Below, one piece after another: positions 16,928 to 24,960 of a DNA stretch of 64,000 nt (the first letter of the stretch is position 1; every line of letters starts with the position of its first letter). Position numbers and translations under genes: made by a program. The stretch is taken from positions 1 to 64,000 of the forward strand of contig CAJYIX010000023.1 in NCBI GenBank assembly GCA_913775315.1, written 5' to 3'. The notes under the pieces were generated by a model that did not search any database, was not told where the DNA came from, and worked only from the letters and a program-made list of their open reading frames with translations. Source of the stretch: an uncultured Sphingomonas sp. GTDB taxonomy: Bacteria; Pseudomonadota; Alphaproteobacteria; Sphingomonadales; Sphingomonadaceae.

Positions 16928-17707
16928 TCAGTTGGTCGTCAGCGGCACCGGCTGCTGCGGCATCTTGCCCTGGCGCATCTGCTTGCCGAAGAGGTCGCGC
17001 ATCAGGCTGAGCGAGAAGAGGTGCGCGTAGATCAGCGGCAGCATGCCGTTCTGCTGCATCTTGCGAAGCTGGTCGCCGCGCAGTTCGTTGAGCTTGGCCT
17101 CGTCGATCATCTGGAAACCGCGATAGACGAAGGGCTGCGCACCCTCTGGCTGGATCGAGATCTCGCCGTCCATCAGCAGGCCCTGCTCCTTGAGCTCGGT
17201 CATGAACTGGCTGGTGCGCTGGCCAGCCTGCTCGAACTGCTCGGCGAAGCTCAGGATGTTGCGCGTCAGCTCGGTCGGCTCGCCGTTCTCGAACAGCTTG
17301 TCGCCCTCCTCGAACGCGCCGATCGTCTCCGACGTGGGGTCGAAGCAGAGCGACAGCTCCTCGCTCTCGGGCCGCAGCCGTGCGAGCATGTAGGGATAGC
17401 GACGGACATAGGCCGGAATGTACGTTTCGTCGTCGATCAGCTTGCCCTCGGCGTCGAGGAACGTGTTCACGCCCTCGTTGAGGCCCATCAGCGCCAGCGG
17501 CACGGGATCGTCGCCGACCGAGAACACGATCGGCATCCGCCGCTGAACCAGCGGGAATTCCTCGACCGTCAGCGGCACTGCGTGATGATTGGCAAGGAAC
17601 GGCGCGGTGTTCGTCGGACGCACGCGGAAGTCGGCATGGTCGACGCTCGAAAGCGCGGCAAGCTGGTTGTAGAAAAGCGGAAGCTGTCCTTGCGGCGCGC
17701 TGGCCAT
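16928..17707 (-). CDS. SapC family protein
   Basis: A 259-residue soluble protein of the SapC family, recognised by the opening NHHAVPLTVEEFPLVQRRMPIVF, then PVPLALMGLNEGVN, YIPAYVRRYPYML and LCFDPTSE. The name comes from a Campylobacter S-layer locus; in sphingomonads and Caulobacter such genes recur beside TonB receptors of plant-polymer use, but the molecular function is unknown to me. Here no receptor is adjacent. I chose ATG 17707 because GGAG lies six bases upstream; ATG 17710 is the alternative. Confidence 0.88.
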   Translation of the reverse strand: MASAPQGQLPLFYNQLAALSSVDHADFRVRPTNTAPFLANHHAVPLTVEEFPLVQRRMPIVFSVGDDPVPLALMGLNEGVNTFLDAEGKLIDDETYIPAYVRRYPYMLARLRPESEELSLCFDPTSETIGAFEEGDKLFENGEPTELTRNILSFAEQFEQAGQRTSQFMTELKEQGLLMDGEISIQPEGAQPFVYRGFQMIDEAKLNELRGDQLRKMQQNGMLPLIYAHLFSLSLMRDLFGKQMRQGKMPQQPVPLTTN

Positions 17708-17765
17708 CATACTCTCCTGGTATTCAAAGTCGGCGGCAACGTACCGCCACGTTCGACGCGCGCGT

Positions 17766-19211
17766 CTAGGTCGCCGCGTCGCTGGGCGCAACCTTGACCA
17801 GCTTGCCCGGATTGAAAAGCCCCATCGGGTCGAAAGCCGATTTTATTCCCCTGAGCGCAGCGAGATGGGCGGGCGACGACAGCCGCTCGAGCTCGCCGAG
17901 CTTCATCTGCCCAATCCCGTGCTCGGCAGAAATCGAGCCGCCGGCCGCGACGACCAGGTCGTGGACCATCCGCGTCGCGCGCGGCGCCACCTCCCCATAC
18001 CAGTGGTCGGCGGCCATGCCCGCGGGCGCGCGCACGTGAAAATGGACGTTACCGTCGCCCAGATGGCCGAAGCCGCTGGCGTGGCTGCCGGGAAACGCCG
18101 CCTCGAGCGCGGCGGCGGCCTCGATCATGAAGCGGGGCATGACGGCGACCGGGACAGAGATGTCGTGCTGCGCCGCCGGCCCCGCCGCGCGTTCGGCCTC
18201 CGACAGCGAATCGCGAAGTCGCCAGAACGCCTCCGCCTGCGCCTCGCTCGCGGCGATCACCGCGTCGGCAACCAGCCCCGCCTCGATCGCCTCGCCCAAC
18301 AGCGCCTCCAGCGTCTCGGCCAGCGGCGCAGCCGGATCGCCGCTCGCCGCCTCGATAAGCACGTGCCAGGGATGATCGCCCGCCAGCGGCGCGCGGGCGC
18401 CGTGGATGTGCTCGACGACGAGGTGTAGCGAGGAACCGGGGATGATCTCGAAGCTCTCGATCGTCGGGGTGCGCGCCTCCATCCGGCGCAGCAGCGTGAG
18501 CGCATCCGCCGGACTCGCCACCCCCGCCCAGCCGACCGCGCGGGTCCGCACCGCGGGCACCAGCGTCAGTGCTGCCGCGGTGACGAGGCCCAGCGTCCCC
18601 TCCGCCCCCACCAGCAGCTGGTTGAGGTCGTAGCCGCGATTGTCCTTTTTCAGCGCCGACAGCCCGTCATGGATCGACCCGTCGGGCAGCACCGCCTCGA
18701 CCCCCGCCACCAGCCGCCGCATCGTCCCGAAACGGAGCACCTGCGTACCCCCCGCATTGGTCGAGACGAGCCCGCCGATCGTGGCCGATCCGCGCGCGCC
18801 GAGCGTCAGCGGAAAGCGCATCCCTATGCCGTTTGCCGCCTCGTGCAGTTCGGCGAGGATCACACCGGCTTCCGCCACGGCGAGCCCGGCGTCCGCATCG
18901 ACCGAGCGCAGGCGGCGCATCCGCCGCGACGACAGGATCAGCGCGCGACCGTCTGCCGGCGGCGTCGCCCCACCAACCATCGAGGTATTGCCCCCCTGCG
19001 GCACCAGCGCAACGCCCGCTGCGCGTGCCGCGCGCACCATCGCCGCCGCCTCCGGCGTCGTGGCGGGCGCCAGGATCGCCGCTGCGGTCCCGTGATATCG
19101 CCCGCGCCAGTCGGTCAGCCACGGTTCGATATCGGCGGGATCGGTGACGACGGCGCGCGCGCCGCCGATGCGCTGCGCTTCCTCGACAAGCTGGGACTGG
19201 GCTGGCGTCAT
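17766..19211 (-). CDS. FAD-linked oxidase (GlcD / D-lactate dehydrogenase type)
   Basis: A 481-residue flavoprotein. Residues about 40-215 are the FAD-binding PCMH-type domain (LVPQGGNTSMVGGATP, AEAGVILAELHEAA, LGARGSATIGGLVSTNAGG). The rest is the FAD-oxidase C-terminal domain ending SAEHGIGQMKLGELERL and FDPMGLFNPGK, a signature of the D-2-hydroxyacid dehydrogenase group (D-lactate, glycolate or 2-hydroxyglutarate). The exact 2-hydroxyacid cannot be told. No separate iron-sulfur subunit gene is nearby. Start at the first ATG before conserved sequence. Confidence 0.9.
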   Translation of the reverse strand: MTPAQSQLVEEAQRIGGARAVVTDPADIEPWLTDWRGRYHGTAAAILAPATTPEAAAMVRAARAAGVALVPQGGNTSMVGGATPPADGRALILSSRRMRRLRSVDADAGLAVAEAGVILAELHEAANGIGMRFPLTLGARGSATIGGLVSTNAGGTQVLRFGTMRRLVAGVEAVLPDGSIHDGLSALKKDNRGYDLNQLLVGAEGTLGLVTAAALTLVPAVRTRAVGWAGVASPADALTLLRRMEARTPTIESFEIIPGSSLHLVVEHIHGARAPLAGDHPWHVLIEAASGDPAAPLAETLEALLGEAIEAGLVADAVIAASEAQAEAFWRLRDSLSEAERAAGPAAQHDISVPVAVMPRFMIEAAAALEAAFPGSHASGFGHLGDGNVHFHVRAPAGMAADHWYGEVAPRATRMVHDLVVAAGGSISAEHGIGQMKLGELERLSSPAHLAALRGIKSAFDPMGLFNPGKLVKVAPSDAAT

Positions 19212-19297
19212 GATGGCGGCGGGGTTAGCATGGGGCTCCTTCGCCGCCAATTCATCGGCGGTTCAACCCGCAACGGCCACGTGCGGGACCGTTTTCG

Positions 19298-19780
19298 ATG
19301 GTGGGCCCGTTGTTCGACCTGTTGCTACTGACCCTCTTGCTGCCGCCCGAGCCCGCCTTTCAGGCGCAGGTCGCTCGAGCGCCGGCACCGGGGACGCGCA
19401 CCATGATCCGCATCGAGCGTCACATGGTCGTTCGCGTGCCCCGGATGAGCCTTGCCCCCAGCCTCGCCGCGCCCGCCAGTGCTGCAGCCCCGCTGCCGCC
19501 GATCAGCTGGACCGAGCGGAAGGCGGAGCAATGCGTGCCCGTCGCCGCGCTGGCGGGCGCGTCGATCACCCGGCCCGACAGCGTCGACCTCGTCCTGTCT
19601 GGCGGTCGGCGGATGCGCGCGCGGCTGGGGGACGACTGCCCGGCGCTCGGCTTCTATTCGGGTTTCTACATCCGCCCGCCCGCCGATGGACAGATTTGCG
19701 CGCGGCGCGATTCGATCCGGTCGCGCAGCGGCGGCGAGTGCCGGATCGAGGGGTTGCGCGCGCTGATCCCATCGCGCTGA
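19298..19780 (+). CDS. Hypothetical exported protein
   Basis: A 160-residue protein I do not recognise. A hydrophobic start (MVGPLFDLLLLTLLLPPEPAFQA) is a probable signal peptide. The mature part is rich in Pro/Ala/Arg, then contains cysteines in EQCVPV, GDDCPAL, QICARRD and GECRIEG, suggesting two disulfides in a periplasmic domain, and GLGFYSGFYI-like aromatic residues. Divergent from the FAD oxidase and about 90 bases before the helicase gene. Confidence 0.65.
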   Translation: MVGPLFDLLLLTLLLPPEPAFQAQVARAPAPGTRTMIRIERHMVVRVPRMSLAPSLAAPASAAAPLPPISWTERKAEQCVPVAALAGASITRPDSVDLVLSGGRRMRARLGDDCPALGFYSGFYIRPPADGQICARRDSIRSRSGGECRIEGLRALIPSR

Positions 19781-19871
19781 AACGGCCGCCAGACTTGACT
19801 TTCGGCGCCAAATCCGCAAGCGCCCTAGGGGACGCGGCCATGGTTTACGCGCCGCCTTTCCGGACAATTGC

Positions 19872-21311
19872 ATGAACTTTGCCGACCTCGGCCTTTCTGA
19901 CGAACTGCTGCGCGCCGTGACCGAGTCGGGCTATAGCGAGCCCACCCCGATCCAGGCGAGCGCGATCCCGTCGGTCCTGATGATGCGCGACCTGATCGGC
20001 ATCGCCCAGACGGGCACGGGCAAGACCGCCAGCTTCGTCCTGCCGATGATCGACATCCTGTCGCAGGGGCGCACGCGCGCGCTGATGCCGCGCAGCCTGA
20101 TTCTCGAGCCGACGCGCGAACTCGCCGCGCAGGTCGCCGAGAATTTCGTGAAGTACGGCAAGTATAACAAGCTTTCGATGGCGCTGCTGATCGGCGGCGT
20201 CCAGATGGGTGACCAGATCAAGGCGCTGGAAAAGGGCGTCGACGTGCTCATCGCGACGCCGGGCCGGCTGATGGATCTGTTCGAGCGCGGCAAGATCCTG
20301 CTCACCGGCTGCGAACTGCTCGTCATCGACGAGGCGGACCGGATGCTCGACATGGGGTTCATCCCGGATATCGAGACGATCTGTTCCAAGCTGCCCAAGA
20401 CGCGCCAGACCCTGCTCTTCTCGGCGACGATGCCACCGCCGATCAAGAAGCTGGCCGACAAGTTCCTGAGCAATCCCAAGACGATCGAGGTCGCACGCCC
20501 CGCGACCACCAACGTCAACATCACCCAGCGCGTCGTGCAACTGCGCGCCGACAAGAAGCGCGAGACGCTGCGCACGCTCCTGAAGGGCGAGGACGTTCGC
20601 ACCGCGATCATCTTCTGCAACCGCAAGACGACGGTGCGCGAACTCAACAAGTCGCTGCGCGCCAGCGGCTTTGCCTCGAGCGAGATCCATGGCGACATGG
20701 ACCAGCCCGCGCGCCTCGCCGAACTCGACCGGTTCAAGCGCGGCGACGTCAACATCCTCGTCGCCAGCGACGTCGCCGCCCGCGGCCTCGACATCAAGGG
20801 CGTCAGCCACGTCTTCAACTTCGATGCCCCCTGGCATCCTGACGACTATGTCCACCGCATCGGCCGCACCGGCCGCGCGGGTGCCAAGGGCGCGGCCTTC
20901 ACCTTCGTGACCGCCGAAGATGCCGAGAACATCGCGAATATCGAAAAGCTGACCGGCCAGAAAATCGAGCGCTACACGCTGCCCGATCGCGATCCCGAAG
21001 CGGAAGCCGCGCCCGAACGCCCGCGCCGCGAGCGCGAACCCCGCCGCGAGCGTGAACCGCGCCGCGAGAAGCCGCGCGGCGATGCGCCGACGTTCGAGGC
21101 GAAGGTCGAAGCAGAGCCCGAGGTGGCGACCATTGCCGAACCGTCGCCCCGCCGCGACGCCCCGCGCGACACGCGCCGCGACGACGCGTTCGAGCCCCGG
21201 CGCGAGCGTGGCGGTCGCCGCGACCGTCGCCGCGATCAGGACGACGACCGCGACGACGGCGGCTGGAACGGCCCGATCCCGGCGTTCCTCGACGTAACGC
21301 TCGGCCGCTGA
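19872..21311 (+). CDS. rhlE: DEAD-box RNA helicase (RhlE-like)
   Basis: A 479-residue ATP-dependent RNA helicase used in ribosome assembly and RNA turnover. All core motifs are present in order: Q motif (FADLGLSDELLRAV, PTPIQ), AQTGTGKT, PTRELAAQ, ATPGRL, VIDEADRMLD, SATMP, then domain 2 with IIFCNRKTTV, ASDVAARGLDI and HRIGRTGRAG. Residues from about 375 form a low-complexity tail of Arg/Glu/Pro repeats (RREREPRRE) and Asp/Arg stretches, probably an RNA-binding disordered extension. The DUF1289 gene follows 10 bases downstream. Confidence 0.95.
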   Translation: MNFADLGLSDELLRAVTESGYSEPTPIQASAIPSVLMMRDLIGIAQTGTGKTASFVLPMIDILSQGRTRALMPRSLILEPTRELAAQVAENFVKYGKYNKLSMALLIGGVQMGDQIKALEKGVDVLIATPGRLMDLFERGKILLTGCELLVIDEADRMLDMGFIPDIETICSKLPKTRQTLLFSATMPPPIKKLADKFLSNPKTIEVARPATTNVNITQRVVQLRADKKRETLRTLLKGEDVRTAIIFCNRKTTVRELNKSLRASGFASSEIHGDMDQPARLAELDRFKRGDVNILVASDVAARGLDIKGVSHVFNFDAPWHPDDYVHRIGRTGRAGAKGAAFTFVTAEDAENIANIEKLTGQKIERYTLPDRDPEAEAAPERPRREREPRREREPRREKPRGDAPTFEAKVEAEPEVATIAEPSPRRDAPRDTRRDDAFEPRRERGGRRDRRRDQDDDRDDGGWNGPIPAFLDVTLGR

Positions 21312-21321
21312 GGCACCGGCG

Positions 21322-21525
21322 ATGACGGGCGTGTTCGAGCGGACCCCGGCGGTCGCGATCGAAAGCCCGTGCATCCTCGTTTGCATGCTCGATACCGCCA
21401 GCGGCCTGTGCCTTGGCTGCGGGCGGACGGGCGACGAGATCGCCGCCTGGACGCAGCTTTCGCCCGAGGCTCGCCGATCGATCATGAGCACGCTTCCCGA
21501 GCGACTTGCGACGCTCGATCGATAA
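21322..21525 (+). CDS. DUF1289 small cysteine protein
   Basis: A 67-residue protein of the DUF1289 family, seen from SPCILVCMLD, GLCLGCGRTGDEIAAW and LSPEARRSIM. The four cysteines in C-x3-C...C-x2-C spacing suggest a small zinc or iron-sulfur site. It is 10 bases after the helicase stop and is likely co-transcribed with it. Function not established. Confidence 0.85.
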   Translation: MTGVFERTPAVAIESPCILVCMLDTASGLCLGCGRTGDEIAAWTQLSPEARRSIMSTLPERLATLDR

Positions 21526-21589
21526 AATTCGTCCGGGCTCGTTTCGATTCTAACCGATCGATAACCAGACCCGCGGTAGCGAGGCGTTC

Positions 21590-23950
21590 GTGAAGAGCGC
21601 CGCCCCGATCCCGCCTGCCCGCCCGCCGATCGACGGCCTTGCGCTTCTCGGCATCAGGGACGTGCGCGACGGTTTCGACTGGCCGCGAATCAGGGCCGCG
21701 CAGCTCGGCACCGGCGCGCAATTCGCCCTGATGCTGTTGGCGGCGAACGTGCTCGGAGCAGGGATCGTCACGGTCTTCCTGGCCGGACAGGCGCCGGGCT
21801 GGCAGCGCATCCTCTGGGCCGCGATCGTCGGCGCTACGGCGCTCGTCGTCGTCTTTCACCGGCTGTCCGGCCGCAATCGCGCGCGCAACGCCGCGTCGCT
21901 GTCGAACATTCGTCGAACCGCGCTCGACGGCCTCGCGCTCGGGATCGTCTGGGCGGTGGTGCCGCTATGGTTCGCGCCGCTGGACGGCAACGACGCGGCG
22001 CTCGGCGTCTGGATGACGCTGATCGTCCTGATGACTGCCTCCGCCATGGCGATGGCCACGCTCCCGCTGGCCAGTATCGCCTTTCTCGCGACACTTTCAG
22101 CGGCGATGGGGTCGTCGCTGGCCCTCGCGGGTCTCCCTGCGCTCGGCCTCGCGATCGTCGTTTTCGCTGCGATCCTCGGCATCGCCAGCTTCAGCCGCGC
22201 GCGGGCGATGGCGATCTTGCGCGCACAGCAATTGGCGCTCGCCGAGCGGGACGAGACGGTCAGCCTGCTCCTCCGCGAGTTCGAGGAAAGCAATGCCGAC
22301 TGGCTGTGGGAGATCGACGCGCAGCGCCGCGTCGTCCGCGCCGGCGCGCGCTTTGCCCTCACCCTCGGCCTCGATCCGGCGCGCATCGACGGGATGCCGC
22401 TGCTACAGCTGCTTGCCGGCCCCGACTGGGAAACGGGCAAATTCGCCCCCAGCCTGCGCGTCCTCGCCGACAAGCTGAAGGCGCGAGAGGCGTTTCGCGA
22501 CCTGATCCTGCAGGTCGAGATCGCCGGTCAGCAACGCTGGTGGCAGCTCGCGGCAAACCCCCGCTTCGACGATACCGGGGCGTTCATTGGCTTTCGCGGC
22601 GTCGGCTCCGACGTGACCGAGGCGCGCCAGTCCACCGACCGCATCAACCGCATGGCGCGCTACGATCTGCTCACCGGCCTTCCCAACCGGCTGCTCGTCA
22701 ACGAGGCGCTGGGACAGGCGATGGCGGACGCCGACAAATGGGGCTCGCGCTGCGCCTTCATGATGATCGACCTCGACCGGTTCAAGGCGGTCAACGACAC
22801 GCTCGGCCATCCGGTCGGCGACCGCCTGCTCGGCCGCGTGTCCGAGCGGCTGCGCGAGATGATGTCCGATAACGAGATCATCGGTCGCTTGGGCGGCGAC
22901 GAGTTCGCCGTCGTCGTCCGCGACGCACGCGACACCGAACGGCTCGAAAATCTCGCGCGGACGATCATCGCCAAGCTGTCGCGCCCTTACGAGGTCGATC
23001 AGCACACGCTGTATATCGGCGCCAGCGTCGGCCTTGCCGTCGGTCCGCGCGACGGGCGCACTGCCGAGATGCTGGTGCGGTCGGCGGACCTTGCCCTCTA
23101 TCGGTCGAAGGACGCGGGCGGCGGCGTCTTCCACGCCTATGAGCCACAGCTCCACGTCGCTGCGGAAGAGCGCCGCATCCTCGAGATCGCGCTGCGCGGC
23201 GCACTCCAGAACGACGAGCTGCATCTCAATTTCCAGCCCGTCGTCGATGCCGCGACCACGCAACTGACCGGGTTCGAGGCGCTGCTGCGCTGGACGCATC
23301 CCGAACTGGGACCGATCAGCCCGTCGAAGTTCATTCCGCTGGCCGAGGATGCCCGCCTGATCGCCCCGATCGGCGAGTGGGTCCTGCGCCATGCCTGCGC
23401 GGAGGCGGCGTGCTGGAGCGACGATCTTCGCATCTCGGTCAACGTCTCCTCCGAACAGCTGCACAACCCCGCCTTCGTCTCGGTCGTGGCGCAGGCGCTC
23501 AGCCAGTCGGGCCTTCGCCCCGACCGGCTAGAGCTCGAAGTCACCGAGAGCGTGTTCCTTCGCGAGGGGACGGGCGCGATCCGCGTGCTCGAGCAGCTCC
23601 TCGGCCTCGGCTGCCGGCTGAGCCTCGACGATTTCGGCACCGGCTATTCCTCACTTGGCTATCTCTCCCGCACCCGCTTTTCGGCGATCAAGATCGATCG
23701 CAGCTTCGTCCAGGCGGCGGCGACCGGCGGACGCGAGGCGACCGCGATCATCCGCGCCGTCGTCGCGCTCGCCGATTCGCTCGGCATGGCGACCGTGGCG
23801 GAGGGGGTGGAGACCGAAGAGGAGCACCACGTCGTCGCCGCGCTCGGCTGCGACAAGGTGCAGGGCTATTATTTCGGCCGCCCGCTGCCGGTGGCCGAGG
23901 CGCGCGCGCTGATGGGCGTGCCGGCGGGCGGCGACAGCGTCGCGGCCTGA
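21590..23950 (+). CDS. Membrane GGDEF-EAL cyclic-di-GMP enzyme
   Basis: A 786-residue inner-membrane signalling protein. Residues about 40-215 hold several membrane helices (a MASE-like sensor), followed by a PAS domain (about 225-345, LWEIDAQRRVVRAG, GFRGVGSDVTEAR), GGDEF (about 350-515, RLGGDEFAVVV) and EAL (about 535-775, FEALLRW, DDFGTGYSSLGYL, GVETEEE). Both catalytic signatures are intact, so it could make or break cyclic-di-GMP. The inhibitory RxxD site before GGDEF is not seen (MMSD there). The start codon is GTG; the first ATG in frame is well inside. Followed by tRNA-Trp. Confidence 0.92.
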   Translation: MKSAAPIPPARPPIDGLALLGIRDVRDGFDWPRIRAAQLGTGAQFALMLLAANVLGAGIVTVFLAGQAPGWQRILWAAIVGATALVVVFHRLSGRNRARNAASLSNIRRTALDGLALGIVWAVVPLWFAPLDGNDAALGVWMTLIVLMTASAMAMATLPLASIAFLATLSAAMGSSLALAGLPALGLAIVVFAAILGIASFSRARAMAILRAQQLALAERDETVSLLLREFEESNADWLWEIDAQRRVVRAGARFALTLGLDPARIDGMPLLQLLAGPDWETGKFAPSLRVLADKLKAREAFRDLILQVEIAGQQRWWQLAANPRFDDTGAFIGFRGVGSDVTEARQSTDRINRMARYDLLTGLPNRLLVNEALGQAMADADKWGSRCAFMMIDLDRFKAVNDTLGHPVGDRLLGRVSERLREMMSDNEIIGRLGGDEFAVVVRDARDTERLENLARTIIAKLSRPYEVDQHTLYIGASVGLAVGPRDGRTAEMLVRSADLALYRSKDAGGGVFHAYEPQLHVAAEERRILEIALRGALQNDELHLNFQPVVDAATTQLTGFEALLRWTHPELGPISPSKFIPLAEDARLIAPIGEWVLRHACAEAACWSDDLRISVNVSSEQLHNPAFVSVVAQALSQSGLRPDRLELEVTESVFLREGTGAIRVLEQLLGLGCRLSLDDFGTGYSSLGYLSRTRFSAIKIDRSFVQAAATGGREATAIIRAVVALADSLGMATVAEGVETEEEHHVVAALGCDKVQGYYFGRPLPVAEARALMGVPAGGDSVAA

Positions 23951-24007
23951 TCGCGAAACCCCGCTTGCCGCGCGCCGGGTCACGCGCTAAAGCCCGCCAC
24001 CGGCTGC

Positions 24008-24083
24008 AGGAGTGTAGCTCAGTTGGTAGAGCATCGGTCTCCAAAACCGAGGGCCCACGGTTCGAGTCCGTGCACTCCTGCCA
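24008..24083 (+). tRNA. trnW: tRNA-Trp (anticodon CCA)
   Basis: A 76-base cloverleaf: acceptor AGGAGTG pairing CACTCCT, D-arm with AGTTGGTAGA, anticodon arm TCGGT-CTCCAAA-ACCGA with anticodon CCA at 24041-24043, T-arm with GGTTCGAGTCC, discriminator G and an encoded 3' CCA. It reads UGG codons. In many proteobacteria this tRNA sits before secE-nusG; here two other genes intervene. Confidence 0.97.
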
Positions 24084-24182
24084 GCCGTCTTCCCCGTCGT
24101 CGGGACTGACGGGCGCGCGGCGTTCAAGCTGGCGCAAGGCGCGCTGCGGCATGAGCCGTCCCCATCAACATGGGAGCCCGTC

Positions 24183-24872
24183 ATGTCCGCAATGCCCGTC
24201 CCCGCCCGCCGCGCCTTCCTCGGCCTCGTCGCCGCGGCCCCCGTTGCACTTGCTGCCTGCACCACCCCGCTTGGCGCCGCCCTATCGCCCGAGGAAGGCG
24301 TCCAGCGCCTGCTCACCGCCGCCAGCCAGGCCGCGTTCGCGCGGCTGATCCAGCCCGGCGGCTTCTACGACGACCAGTTGACGCGGCTGGCGTTGCCCGC
24401 CCCCGGTGACGGGCGCGGGGGCGCGGTGCTTGCAGCGGTCCTCCGGACCGAGGCGGTGCAACGGCGCCTTGCCATCGCGGTCAACGACATCGCCGTCGAT
24501 GCCGCGGACCGCGCCGCGCCGATCGTGTTCGATTCGATCCGCCGCATGTCGCTCGCCGATGCGCTCTCAATCCTGCGCGGCGGGCCGACCGCCGCCACCG
24601 ACCTGCTTCGTCGTGAGACGGGGGGGGCGCTGATCGACGCGATGTTCCCGGAATTCACCGCAGGGCTACGCGGCGATGCGTTCGAGATCCTGACCGCCGC
24701 GCTCGCCGCGCAGTCGGGCTTCGATCTGAGCGCACTGGCGAACACCGTGTCGCGCCAGGCGAGCGAGTCGATCTTCCGCGCGATCGGGCGCGAGGAAGCG
24801 GCGATGCGCGCAGACCCCCGCCGCACCCGCGACCCGCTGCTGATCGCGCTGCTGACGGGCGGCGCGCTCTAA
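24183..24872 (+). CDS. DUF4197 lipoprotein
   Basis: A 229-residue protein matching DUF4197 (SALSNDDAxxGLKxAL-type family) by overall plan: RRAFLGLVAAAPVALAACTT is a lipoprotein signal with lipobox, then helical repeats DDQLTRLALP, NDIAVDAADRAAPIVFDSIRRMSLADALSILRG and a C-terminal helical part. ADALSILRG with TAATDLLRRET is the most conserved family segment. The twin arginine before the signal could direct Tat export. Function is unknown to me. Confidence 0.78.
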   Translation: MSAMPVPARRAFLGLVAAAPVALAACTTPLGAALSPEEGVQRLLTAASQAAFARLIQPGGFYDDQLTRLALPAPGDGRGGAVLAAVLRTEAVQRRLAIAVNDIAVDAADRAAPIVFDSIRRMSLADALSILRGGPTAATDLLRRETGGALIDAMFPEFTAGLRGDAFEILTAALAAQSGFDLSALANTVSRQASESIFRAIGREEAAMRADPRRTRDPLLIALLTGGAL

Positions 24873-24882
24873 CCGCTGTTCC

Positions 24883-24953
24883 GTCACCCCAGCGAAGGCT
24901 GGGGTCGATCCCGGTTTCTTCGGCCAGCGATCCCAGCCTTTGCTGGGATGACA
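24883..24953. repeat. REP-like intergenic dyad, copy 1
   Basis: A 71-base element with GTCACCCCAGCGAAGGCTGGGGT at one end and ATCCCAGCCTTTGCTGGGATGAC at the other. Each end is itself a hairpin and the two ends are inverted copies. It fills the gap between convergent genes. Related elements lie at 28356-28437 and 41335-41358. Confidence 0.8.
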
Positions 24954-24960
24954 TTCGCCA

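Noticed and set aside
19845..21491. 548-codon open frame on minus strand across the helicase gene
   Set aside because: Shadow frame; the plus-strand product has all DEAD-box motifs.
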